Origin: Fimbriiglobus sp.
GTDB lineage: Bacteria > Planctomycetota > Planctomycetia > Gemmatales > Gemmataceae
Assembly (NCBI GenBank): GCA_025459365.1
Contig: JALOQR010000009.1
Location: 1-37,263 of the forward strand
DNA length: 37,263 nucleotides
Direction of reading: 5' to 3'
How positions within the stretch are numbered: position 1 is the stretch's first letter; the number at the start of each line of letters is the position of its first letter. The position numbers and the translations under genes were made by a program. Shown here in pieces: positions 6,781-15,276 of this stretch. The notes below the pieces were generated by a model. The model was given only the letters and a program-made list of their open reading frames with translations. It ran no database searches and was not told where the DNA came from.

Positions 6781-8775
6781 TCACCCACCGGACGAGGCCG
6801 CCACCACTCGCTTACCAGCCACCAACCGGATGCCCACATTCAAAGCCATCACCACTCCCATCAGCACCAGCGTACCGCCCCAGGCCTGGTCCTTGTAGTC
6901 GGCATAGGGCGACTGGGCGTATTCGTTGATCTTGCCCGTCAGGAAGGGGAACGACTCGTCGAGCGCCAGTACGGTCGGTGAGTCTGGGTCTCCCTCGTCG
7001 ATGGCCACCATTGGCAGTTCCTGGTTCTGCTGGGCGGTGAACAGGAGCGGGGCCGTCTCGCCAGCAATCCGCCCGATAGCCAGGAAGATTCCCGTCACGA
7101 TCGCCGGCAGCGATGCCGGCACAATCACCCGTAGGCTGGTTTGCATGCGGTTCGCCCCGAGCGCGTAGCTCGCTTCCCGCAACGACGACGGGACCAAGCG
7201 CATCGATTCCTCCGCCGACCGCACCACCACCGGCAGCATGAGCACCGCCAAGGCAACCATACCTGCCCACGCACTCGCCCCGAGCGGTTCATCGTTCCCA
7301 TAGGTCGGAGCACAGAGCACCGCGTACACGAACAGGCCGATCACAATCGACGGCACCCCACCGAGCAACTCAGCAACAGCACGGGTGACGTTGGCCACCG
7401 GCGAGCGGCGTGCCTCCGCGAGCCAGATGGCCGCTAGCAGGCCGACCGGCACAGCCAGTAGCGTCGCCCCGACCACCATGACGAGGCTGCCGAGCATTTG
7501 GTGCCCCAGGCCACCTCGCACCAACCGGCGGCCAGTGACGGAATTCCGCGGCGGGTCGGCCCGCTCGCCCCGCCGCCATTCCTGGTACTCACGAAACTCG
7601 TCGTCCTTCAAGTGCGACTTCGCCACATGGGTGAAGAGGGCTGGATCAGCAACGGCCGGCACCCCCTTCACCACGATCAGCCCGAGGATGAGGAAGAGTG
7701 GTACCACAGTGACCAGAGTGCCAACGGCGAGAACAGCGGTCATCACCCGGTTCCACAGCGCTGCCAACGACCGTGGAGGCACGATCCCCGGCGGCGGAGG
7801 AGGCAGTTCACCGGCGGGGACCGGCTCACCAACTGGCGGGGCGGCCGGAGCCTTCGGCCGAGTGAGCCACGTGAGGAGCAAACGAGCCAGTACGTTGGTC
7901 ACGGCGGTGACGGCGAACAAGATCAGGGCGAGGGACATGACCGCCGCACGGGTGTTCGGGTCACCGGCCTCGGCGATCGAGTTGGCCATCTTGCTGGCAA
8001 TGGTGTCGCCCGAGCCGAACAAGGGCGACTGGATGACGGACTTGTTGCCGATGAGCATCGTGACGGCCATCGTCTCACCAAGCGCCCGCCCGAGAGCGAG
8101 AAAGGCAGCGGCCACGATGCCAGGCCGGGCCGTCGGCAGAACGACACTCCAGATGGTCTGCCAGCGGCTCGCCCCCAGAGCGAGCGACCCCTCACGGGAG
8201 ATACGGGGGACGGCCCGAATCACATCGAAGCTGATGGCGGTGATGTACGGAAGCACCATTACCGCCAGTACCAACCCGGCCGCGAGGATGCCGTTCCCGC
8301 CCGTGTTCGGCCCACCCACCAGATCGAACACCCGCTGCAACGCCGGTGCGAGAACGGTCAACCCCCAGAACCCGTACACCACACTCGGGATGGCGGCAAG
8401 CAATTCGACCAGGAACATGCCAACCTTTCGGACCGGCCGTGGGGCGATCTCGGAAAGAAAAGCAGCCGATCCGACGCCGAGCGGCACGGCCAGCAGCAGG
8501 GCGATGCCCGAAGTCACCAGCGTGCCGTACACGAACGCCAGCGAGCCGTAACTCGGGTCGGGATTCACCGGGGTGGGGTTGGGCCGCCACTCGGCGGAGG
8601 TGAGAAGGTGATTCTGACCCGCCCCGGCGAACGCCGGCCACGACTGATAGGCGAGGACCACCACCAGGCTAAGGACGCACGCCAGCACACCCATGCCCGC
8701 CCCACGGGTGACAGCGGCAAAGAGCGTCTCGCCCCAGCGGGCCGGTGGTTTTTGGGGGGTGGCGGGCGAAGTCAT
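6781..8775 (-). CDS. pstCA: fused phosphate ABC transporter permease PstC-PstA
   Basis: One 664-residue protein carries both phosphate permeases. The PstC half (about 20-310) has the YGSLAFVYGTLVTS segment and the cytoplasmic loop LGASRWQTIWSVVLP...GRALGETMAV. The PstA half (about 340-660) has GGLGHQMLGSLVMV and YALGANRMQTSLRVIVP...GRIAGETAPLLFT. Each EAA-type loop would contact a PstB subunit. The two halves are joined by a Pro-rich linker. The PstA half has a charged insertion (KDDEFREYQEWRRGERADPP) before its main helices. I chose ATG 8775 (MTSPATPQ); a TTG at 8859 would add 28 residues. pstS lies directly upstream on the same strand. No pstB or phoU is in the window. Confidence 0.92.
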   Translation of the reverse strand: MTSPATPQKPPARWGETLFAAVTRGAGMGVLACVLSLVVVLAYQSWPAFAGAGQNHLLTSAEWRPNPTPVNPDPSYGSLAFVYGTLVTSGIALLLAVPLGVGSAAFLSEIAPRPVRKVGMFLVELLAAIPSVVYGFWGLTVLAPALQRVFDLVGGPNTGGNGILAAGLVLAVMVLPYITAISFDVIRAVPRISREGSLALGASRWQTIWSVVLPTARPGIVAAAFLALGRALGETMAVTMLIGNKSVIQSPLFGSGDTIASKMANSIAEAGDPNTRAAVMSLALILFAVTAVTNVLARLLLTWLTRPKAPAAPPVGEPVPAGELPPPPPGIVPPRSLAALWNRVMTAVLAVGTLVTVVPLFLILGLIVVKGVPAVADPALFTHVAKSHLKDDEFREYQEWRRGERADPPRNSVTGRRLVRGGLGHQMLGSLVMVVGATLLAVPVGLLAAIWLAEARRSPVANVTRAVAELLGGVPSIVIGLFVYAVLCAPTYGNDEPLGASAWAGMVALAVLMLPVVVRSAEESMRLVPSSLREASYALGANRMQTSLRVIVPASLPAIVTGIFLAIGRIAGETAPLLFTAQQNQELPMVAIDEGDPDSPTVLALDESFPFLTGKINEYAQSPYADYKDQAWGGTLVLMGVVMALNVGIRLVAGKRVVAASSGG

Positions 8776-8868
8776 AGGGGCATCGTGCGGGTAGGCGAAC
8801 CCGAAGGGGGTTGTTGTACGGTACGATCGCCCCGCGTTGACCGCGACGGACGAAGCCAATAAGTCGAC

Positions 8869-9951
8869 TCACTCGAACTCGATGGCTTCGAGTTTGGCCG
8901 CCACCTTCGCTCTGAGTCCTGCGGGGAGTTGGGCGTAGTTGCGGCTTTCCGCCATCCGCTGCCCCTCGCTCGAAGCGGCCCACTTGAGGAACTCGACCAC
9001 CGCCTTCCCGCGGGCCTTCGGTTGCTTCTTGTACAGCAGGGCGAAACTGGTGGCTGTGATCGGGTAAACGTCGTCGCCGGGCAGGTCGGTCAGGTTGTAG
9101 GTGAGGTCGTGTAGGTCGTAGGGGGCGGCAGTTTGGGGTCGGTTCGCACCCACCTCGGCCGCAGCTGTCACACTCGCCAGGGTAGCCCGCACATCCTTGC
9201 CCGACTTGTTCCGCACCGATCCGAACGTCGCCTTGGTGTCGAGGGCGTAAGTGAGTTCGATGTAACCGATGGCCCCATTGGTGGTGGCGATGTGCCCGGC
9301 CACGCCCTCACTTCCCTTCTTCCCTACCCCCACCTTATCGGGAAATGCCTTCGTCGCCCCCACCTTACCGGCGAACTCTGGGCTGACCTTCGATAGGTAC
9401 TCGGAGAATACATACGAGGTCCCGCTCCCTTCCGAGCGGAACACCGCCTGAATCTCCAGGTCGGGCAGTTTTGCGGTAGGGTTGAGCGCGACGATAGCCG
9501 GTTCGTTCCACCTCTTCACTTTCCCGAGGAAGATGTCGGCCAGCACCGGACCGGTGAACACCAGCGGTTGTTCGACCCCGTCCAGGCGGTAGGCCGGCAC
9601 CACCGCCCCGACTACCAGTGGCAGGTGGATCACCTCCCCGCCGGCGGCCTTCGCGTCAGCCGTTTCCTTCTGGTTCATCGGGGCGTCCGAGCAACCAAAA
9701 ACGAACTCCCGACTGGTCATCTTCTTGATGCCGTCACTCGACCCCGTCCCCTGGTAGTTCACCTTCACCTTGTTGTCGGTGATCTCACGGTACTCGTCGG
9801 TCCAGAAGGCCATGATCGGCTGGACGAAAGTTGCCCCACCGGCGTCCAGGTTGGCGCGGACAGCCCCCCCACCCCCCTTCCGTCCGCATCCAGCAAGGGC
9901 GGCGAGCAAGGCCACGGGGAGTAGCAGGGCAAAGATGCGAACTGGTCGCAT
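8869..9951 (-). CDS. pstS: phosphate-binding lipoprotein PstS
   Basis: This is the 360-residue substrate-binding component of the high-affinity phosphate ABC transporter. The start at 9951 gives a classic lipoprotein signal: MRPVRIFALLL..., lipobox LAGC with Cys22. The mature protein has the family motifs GAGATFVQP-like GGATFVQPIM, YQGTGSSDGI, FGCSDAPM, and RSEGSGTSYVFSEYL, which form the phosphate pocket. The C-terminal part has YPITATSFALLYKKQ and FLKWAASSEGQ, typical of PstS. It precedes the fused permease with a gap of about 93 bp to the chosen start, so one transcript is likely. The 100 bp upstream contain no clear Pho box. Confidence 0.95.
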   Translation of the reverse strand: MRPVRIFALLLPVALLAALAGCGRKGGGGAVRANLDAGGATFVQPIMAFWTDEYREITDNKVKVNYQGTGSSDGIKKMTSREFVFGCSDAPMNQKETADAKAAGGEVIHLPLVVGAVVPAYRLDGVEQPLVFTGPVLADIFLGKVKRWNEPAIVALNPTAKLPDLEIQAVFRSEGSGTSYVFSEYLSKVSPEFAGKVGATKAFPDKVGVGKKGSEGVAGHIATTNGAIGYIELTYALDTKATFGSVRNKSGKDVRATLASVTAAAEVGANRPQTAAPYDLHDLTYNLTDLPGDDVYPITATSFALLYKKQPKARGKAVVEFLKWAASSEGQRMAESRNYAQLPAGLRAKVAAKLEAIEFE

Positions 9952-10051
9952 GGGCGTTGGCTCATCGGTTGGGTCGGAAGCGGTGAGAATGCTAGCGACG
10001 AGCCGGTGCGAAACAACCGCCGGTAGATGAAGATTCGGAGTAGATCGGCGG

Positions 10052-11875
10052 TCACACCCCGACCGCCTCGAACACGGCGGCATGCAGTTCGCCAGCAGTG
10101 AATGGTTTCCGCAAAAACGCGGTCGGCCGATCCGGACCGAACGAGGCCAGCACTTCCTGTCGCCCGTAGCCCGTACACAGGATCACTGGCACATCGGCAC
10201 GCACCGCCCGCAGATCACGGAAGGTGGCTCGCCCGTCGGGTGGGGGCATGGTCAGGTCGAGCAACACCACCGCCACCCGGTCGTGGAAACTGCGGAAGGT
10301 CTCGGCCCCATCACGCCCGCCGGCAGCCGTCAGGACGGTGAACCCGACCGCTTCGAGAAGCTTGCGGGCGACTGCTCGAACTTCGTCCTCGTCGTCGATC
10401 ACCAGCACCGTCTTACCCGCCCCGCGGCTCTGGGTGAGTGCCGGATCGGAGGCCGAGCCGGCGGCCGGCAAGAGGACTCGGAAGGTACTCCCACGGCCAG
10501 GAATGCTCTCCACGTCCACCGCACCCTTGTGCCCGCGGACAATCCCCTGAACAGCGCTCAGCCCAAGCCCACGGCCGATGAACTTGGTGCTGAAAAACGG
10601 ATCAAACACCCGGCCGCGAGTGCCCTCGTCCATACCCACCCCGGTGTCGCTCACCTCAAGGATGGCATACAGCCCGGGCGACAGGTGGCCGGTCGCCGGG
10701 CGGGAAGCGAGCAGTTCACGGGAGGCGTGCAAACCCGAGGTTGAAACAGTCACGCAGCCACCGTTATCGGTCACCGCATCGGCAGCATTCGAGAGCAGAT
10801 TCAGGATCACCTGCCGCATCTGGGTCGCGTCGCCACGCACCGGCGGAGCCGGGTCGTCGAGGGCAAGATCAAGATTGCATCCGGGCGGCACGAGAGTCCG
10901 AAGCACCGGCCCCATCTCTCGCACGAGTTCGGTTAGTTGGAGGCGCCGAACGACGAACTGCCCACGACCAGAATACGCCAGCATCTGTTGGCACAGTCCG
11001 GCGGCGGTGCTGGCGGCCGATTCGAGTTTGCGGATGTACTCGGCGGCCGGCCCGGCGCCGGACTGGAGCCGGGCGAGTCCGGCGTTTCCGAGGATGGAAG
11101 TGAGCAGATTGTTGAAGTCGTGTGCCACGCCTCCGGCCATCACCCCGAGCGACTCCAGCCTCTGCTCGTGTAACAGTTGCCGTTCGACCGCCCGGCGAGC
11201 GTCTTCCGACCTCTGACGATCGGTCACGTCGATTCCGATGCCGGCGGCGTAGCACCGGCCGTCGTCGACACCAAGCGGGAACTTGACGTTGTGCCAGGTA
11301 CGGGCGTCGCCGGCCGGGCCGGGGGAAGTGTCGTACTGGTCGACAATCTGCCGGGCCGAAATCACCCGCCGATCGCTGGCGGAAAATCGCTCGGCCACTT
11401 CGGCGGCAAACACCTCGCTCAGGTGTCGGCCGATCACTTCTCCGGGTGTCCGCCCGATCGCCCGCAGGTACTCTGGGTTGGCCCCAACGTACCGTCCGGC
11501 ATCATCACGAACCCACGCCGGAAACGGGGCGAACTGGCCAAACCGCAAGAAGGCATCGAGGATCGGCGGAAGGGAGGGAGGGTCGAGAGTTACGAGCACT
11601 CCGGTGGAGCCAACCAGCGGGCTGAACCGCGCTCGAACTGTTACCCCACCAGCCGAGAGACGAACCGCGAGTGTTTCGCCGTTCAAAGCCGTGGACAGGG
11701 CCGTCGCCCATTCCTGCGTCGCGGAAACGACATCACCAAGCCCACGGCCAATAAGAACCGCCGGTGGTATCGACACCCACTCCACGAATGCCGGGTTCGC
11801 CGCCACAACCCGATGGTGGGCGTCGAACACCGCGGCTGCGAGCGGCAGCGCATCGAGGATATGGTTGTGCGACAC
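10052..11875 (-). CDS. hybrid sensor histidine kinase with C-terminal receiver
   Basis: The 607-residue protein has two PAS-type sensor regions (about 5-95 and 110-225), the second ending in the PAC-like DVTDRQRSEDARRA. A HisKA domain follows with the phosphoacceptor His near residue 252 in GGVAHDFNNLL. The HATPase domain has the N box ILNLLSNAADA, G1 DTGVGM and G2 GRGLGLS. The receiver has acidic DDEDE, phospho-acceptor Asp near 538 in VVLLDLTMP, and Lys in FLRKPF. There is no membrane segment, so it is probably a soluble sensor. The GTG at 11875 is the only reasonable start. It lies 100 bp upstream of pstS on the same strand; a role in phosphate sensing is possible but only inferred from position. 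Confidence 0.93.
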   Translation of the reverse strand: MSHNHILDALPLAAAVFDAHHRVVAANPAFVEWVSIPPAVLIGRGLGDVVSATQEWATALSTALNGETLAVRLSAGGVTVRARFSPLVGSTGVLVTLDPPSLPPILDAFLRFGQFAPFPAWVRDDAGRYVGANPEYLRAIGRTPGEVIGRHLSEVFAAEVAERFSASDRRVISARQIVDQYDTSPGPAGDARTWHNVKFPLGVDDGRCYAAGIGIDVTDRQRSEDARRAVERQLLHEQRLESLGVMAGGVAHDFNNLLTSILGNAGLARLQSGAGPAAEYIRKLESAASTAAGLCQQMLAYSGRGQFVVRRLQLTELVREMGPVLRTLVPPGCNLDLALDDPAPPVRGDATQMRQVILNLLSNAADAVTDNGGCVTVSTSGLHASRELLASRPATGHLSPGLYAILEVSDTGVGMDEGTRGRVFDPFFSTKFIGRGLGLSAVQGIVRGHKGAVDVESIPGRGSTFRVLLPAAGSASDPALTQSRGAGKTVLVIDDEDEVRAVARKLLEAVGFTVLTAAGGRDGAETFRSFHDRVAVVLLDLTMPPPDGRATFRDLRAVRADVPVILCTGYGRQEVLASFGPDRPTAFLRKPFTAGELHAAVFEAVGV

Positions 11876-12160
11876 GTCGATTGTTCCAGACCGAGCAGGG
11901 TTCTGAACCAGTTTCGGATCGATTGGGTAAAGTCAAATCTCGCACATTTAGGTTGAGTAGCTGTTCACGGGTCAGAAGTTCCGTTTTCCCCGCGCTTTGG
12001 AAGATTGCACTCCGATTTCGGGGATCCATCTTCCTCAAGACTGCCCCTGAGCCTTGGCAGCCCCTCGGATTTCCCGCGTTTCAGCCATGCAGGGTTTCTC
12101 AGTGAACGCGCCCTTTTCCCGGCAACGCGTGGGTCGCGGCGACAAACCTCGCAGAAAAAC
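11876..12160. other. intergenic region between prmC and the histidine kinase
   Basis: No gene is visible in these 285 bp, which are AT-richer than the flanks. The region must hold the 3' end signals of prmC and the promoter of the kinase, but neither shows a clear consensus. Confidence 0.5.
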
Positions 12161-13033
12161 CTACCCACGGGCACGAACCACTCGCCAGCGACCACCCAAA
12201 TCCTTCACCGAAGGGAGTACTGTCATGCCGACGGCGCCGAACAATTCCCGCACGTTGGCGTCCTGGGTCCAGCCCACCTCAACTGCCACTTGACCGCCTG
12301 GATTCAAGTGTGCGCTTGCGGAGGCAGCAATCCTTCGATAAAAATCTAGGCCGTCTGGCCCACCATCCAATGCCTTCCGTGGCTCGAAACTCCGGACTCC
12401 GACATCGAGCGCCTCGATTTCCGACGCCGGGATATACGGAGGGTTCGACACGATCAGGTCAAACCGGCGGTCGGACGGCAGCGGAGCAAATAAATCGCCA
12501 ACGAGAACTGACACCCGGTCGGAAACACCATGTTTTTCCGCATTTTTCTTCGCAACCGCGGCAGCTTTTGGGCAAAGGTCAACCGCAGTCACCACCGCCG
12601 ATTTCACCTGGTTAGCGAGACTAATTGCGATACAACCGGAACCGGTGCCTAAATCCAAGACAGTTGGCGTCGGCTTTCCCTTCAAGAAATCCACCGACGA
12701 TTGCACCAATGCCTCCGTATCCGGGCGGGGGATGAGCACATCTGGCGTCACTTCAAATGTGAGCAGGTAGAAGTCTCGGGTGCCGACGAGGTAAGCCGTT
12801 GGGCAGCCCTCGGTTCGCCGCTTGATCAGGTCTCGGAACCGTTGCCGTTCGTCGTCGGTCGGTTGGTCGTCATACCGGGCGAGCACCTCAATCGGGCGGC
12901 AACCGAGAACGTGGGCGAGGATCAGTCGGGCCTCTTTGGCCGGATCGTCGATTCCTTTGGCGGTGAAGTGTTTGGCGGTCCAGGTCAGGAGATTACGCAC
13001 CGTCCAGACGGTAGGGCCAGGGTCGCTCGACAT
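12161..13033 (-). CDS. prmC: peptide chain release factor N5-glutamine methyltransferase
   Basis: PrmC (HemK) uses S-adenosylmethionine to methylate the Gln of the GGQ motif in release factors RF1/RF2. The 290-residue protein has the helical N-terminal domain (WTAKHF...EARLILAHVLG), the linker RPDTEALV, the SAM-binding loop VLDLGTGSGCIAISLA, and the catalytic NPPY (SNPPYIPASE near residue 197). The ending RWRVVRA is also typical. Length is normal. prfA, its usual neighbour, is not adjacent here. The ATG at 13033 has no Shine-Dalgarno motif. It is divergent from the HEAT/propeller gene. Confidence 0.95.
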   Translation of the reverse strand: MSSDPGPTVWTVRNLLTWTAKHFTAKGIDDPAKEARLILAHVLGCRPIEVLARYDDQPTDDERQRFRDLIKRRTEGCPTAYLVGTRDFYLLTFEVTPDVLIPRPDTEALVQSSVDFLKGKPTPTVLDLGTGSGCIAISLANQVKSAVVTAVDLCPKAAAVAKKNAEKHGVSDRVSVLVGDLFAPLPSDRRFDLIVSNPPYIPASEIEALDVGVRSFEPRKALDGGPDGLDFYRRIAASASAHLNPGGQVAVEVGWTQDANVRELFGAVGMTVLPSVKDLGGRWRVVRARG

Positions 13034-13323
13034 GCGAATCCGTCCGGGAGGAGCAATGAGTGGGGAATTGTAGCAATGGGGTCGGGGGGATTGTCAGGGG
13101 TCGGTCGCCTTTCGAGCATCGGAGGCTTCCTGGTGATCTCGGGATGCCCCCCCCTCTCTGCCACACTGCCACCTGCCACACACATACCCCCCCCTTGTAG
13201 AGTCGGTGGCGTGGGAGGTCGGGTCTGGAACCGGCCGCCCTTCCTTCTTTGCCCTAACGCCCTGGCGCACCGGCCCGTAGAATCAGTGGCATCAGTCCAC
13301 CCCCGGTCTGCCCGGAGTCTGCC
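13034..13323. other. divergent intergenic region with repeat
   Basis: The 290 bp between prmC and the divergent HEAT/propeller gene carry the second copy of the G/C-run repeat. No clear promoter consensus is visible for either gene. Confidence 0.5.
13147..13194 (-). repeat. dispersed repeat with G runs, copy 2
   Basis: Reverse-complement copy of 6638-6684: a C8 run, the same 32-nt core, and a C8 run. Core identity is complete by eye, and only the homopolymer lengths differ. Confidence 0.9.
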
Positions 13324-15276
13324 ATGCGCTCTGCCCGACTGCTGCCATCGGTCGGTTTGTTCGCCGTGATGCTGACCATCGTCACCGCCAACGCACAGGA
13401 CCCGCCACCGGCCAAAGCGGAGCCGAAGAAGGAAACCAAGCCCGACCCCCGTGTGGTGGCCCAGCAACTCGCCGACAAAAAGGCTCTGGACTCGGCCGGG
13501 CTGAAAACCGACGACGTCGCCGGGTTGATCGGCCACCTGAAGAACCGCACCCTTTCGACCGAGCAGGTGGGCAAAATCACCTCTCTGGTGCAGAAAATGC
13601 ATGCCGACGCTCCATTCGACGAACGCATTGCCGCCCAGGAAGAGGTGCTGAAAATTGGCGGGCAGGCCGCTGATGTGCTGCGGAGGGAGGCAAAGGAGAA
13701 TCCCGATGCCGAGATCCGCTTCCGGGCGTGGGACACCCTCCGGCGACTCACCCAGGAGAAGCAAAGCGGGCCAGAGTTGACGGCGGCGGTGGTGCGGGCA
13801 TTGCGTAGTGTGCGGTCGGACGAGGTCGCCCCGGCACTTCTCGCCTATCTCCCGCTGGCCGACGGGCCGGCACTGGCCGACGCCATTCAGGAGGCGGTGA
13901 CAGCCAACGCCGGAACAGATGGCAAGCCGTCGCCGGCCGTGGTGAAGGCACTCGATGATCCAAGCCCGCTCACCCGGCAAGTGGCGGCCGTGGCCCTGGC
14001 GTCCGGCGGCACCTCCGCCCAGCGGGTCCGCTTCCCGTCGGCTTATCCCAAACTGCTCGAAATCGCCAAATCGGACCGAGAACACGCGGTACGGTTCGCC
14101 GTGACGAAGGCGCTTCTCCTCGATGCTCGCGAGAAGCAGGCGGTGGCCGCCCTCATCGACCTGCTCCCGGGCATGACACGCGGGCAGTCGTGGCAAGCCG
14201 AGGAGTTGCTTGCCCAGGTGGCCGGGAAAGACAGCCCCAAAGAACGATGCAAACACCTCCGCGACCCATCCAACCCCACCCGTGAATCGCAGGCGAGCAA
14301 GGAGTCCCGCACCAAGTGCCGCGATGCATGGAAAGCGTGGTGGGACAAGGCATCGGCCGCCACCGATCTGAACAAGGTCGATCTCCAGTTGACCGTCAAG
14401 GGTGAGTTGGTGGCCGTCAGCCAGAGTTGGGCCAACATGCAACAGGTCCACCTGATCGAATACGGTGCCGACGAGAAAGAGAAGGGGCGGAGTACCTTCC
14501 CAAACAATTCCGGCAACTTGTTCGACGCCGCCATCCGCGACGATGGCATCATCGTGACTATGGACCAGTACAACAACCAGATTCAACTCCGCGACACCTC
14601 TGGCAAAGTCACGAAAGTGTGGCAAGTCAAGGACGCCGCCGCTGCCCGGTTCGGCTTCCAGCCCCGCGGCATGGAACTGCTCGACAACGGCCACCTGATC
14701 GCCTACCACCAGAACGGCTTCACCGAGTTCGATAAAGATGGCAAACAGGTCATTGCCTATGCCCGCCCAGAAGTGAACAAGGGCCAGCCGAGAAACGATC
14801 TGTGGGGCGGGGTGCGAATGAAGAACGGAGAGACGGTGGTACTGATCCTCAACCAGAACCAGGGGGAGTTGATCGTCCTCGATGCCAAGGGGAAGGAACT
14901 GGCTGATCGCAAGCCGGTGAAACTGCCCGGCCAGCCGTATTACCGCAACACTCTCATCCAGACGGGCGACGACAAGGTCATGCTCTACGACCAGAACAAC
15001 AACCGCATGCAGGAGATCGATCTGAAGACGGGCAAGGTCGATGCGGCCAAGTGGAGCGGGCTGAACAGCCCGATGAGCATCCAGCGGTTGCCGAACGGCA
15101 ACCTCCTCTTCGCCGAGTATAACCGGCTCAGCGAACGGGCGGTGGACGGGTCGGAGGTGTGGAGCACTACCAACCGCGACACCTCGGGCAATTCGCAGTT
15201 CCTCCGGACCTCACTTCGCGCGCCCCTGTCACCACGCCCGCCAGTCTTTCGTCACCCGATACACCCCCACCCGTAA
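13324..15276 (+). CDS. secreted HEAT-repeat and beta-propeller protein
   Basis: The 650-residue product begins with a signal peptide (MRSARLLPSVGLFAVMLTI...ANA-QD), then a Pro/Lys-rich stretch. Residues about 60-330 are helical and HEAT-like (AVRFAVTKALLLDAREKQAVAALIDLL). A propeller-like part follows from about 350 (GNLFDAAIRDDGIIVTMDQYNNQIQLRDTSGKV, then repeated GxxxVxDxxxNRxxExD motifs), similar to NHL/PQQ-like repeats. No enzymatic motif is seen. The last 25-30 residues (SLRAPLSPRPP onward) look unrelated to the propeller and are partly read from the 3' end of the convergent gene, which it overlaps by 48 bp. The natural C-terminus may have been lost. Function unknown; probably periplasmic. 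Confidence 0.85.
   Translation: MRSARLLPSVGLFAVMLTIVTANAQDPPPAKAEPKKETKPDPRVVAQQLADKKALDSAGLKTDDVAGLIGHLKNRTLSTEQVGKITSLVQKMHADAPFDERIAAQEEVLKIGGQAADVLRREAKENPDAEIRFRAWDTLRRLTQEKQSGPELTAAVVRALRSVRSDEVAPALLAYLPLADGPALADAIQEAVTANAGTDGKPSPAVVKALDDPSPLTRQVAAVALASGGTSAQRVRFPSAYPKLLEIAKSDREHAVRFAVTKALLLDAREKQAVAALIDLLPGMTRGQSWQAEELLAQVAGKDSPKERCKHLRDPSNPTRESQASKESRTKCRDAWKAWWDKASAATDLNKVDLQLTVKGELVAVSQSWANMQQVHLIEYGADEKEKGRSTFPNNSGNLFDAAIRDDGIIVTMDQYNNQIQLRDTSGKVTKVWQVKDAAAARFGFQPRGMELLDNGHLIAYHQNGFTEFDKDGKQVIAYARPEVNKGQPRNDLWGGVRMKNGETVVLILNQNQGELIVLDAKGKELADRKPVKLPGQPYYRNTLIQTGDDKVMLYDQNNNRMQEIDLKTGKVDAAKWSGLNSPMSIQRLPNGNLLFAEYNRLSERAVDGSEVWSTTNRDTSGNSQFLRTSLRAPLSPRPPVFRHPIHPHP

Noticed and set aside
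8776-8859. Longer PstCA start at TTG 8859
   Set aside because: It adds 28 residues without hydrophobic or conserved character; ATG 8775 is more likely, though not proven.
9952-10051. Pho box upstream of pstS
   Set aside because: I looked for CTGTCAT-like direct repeats in the 100-bp gap and did not see a convincing pair.
12985-14709. 574-codon open frame on the minus strand
   Set aside because: Antisense to the HEAT/propeller gene and covering an intergenic repeat; no recognisable protein.
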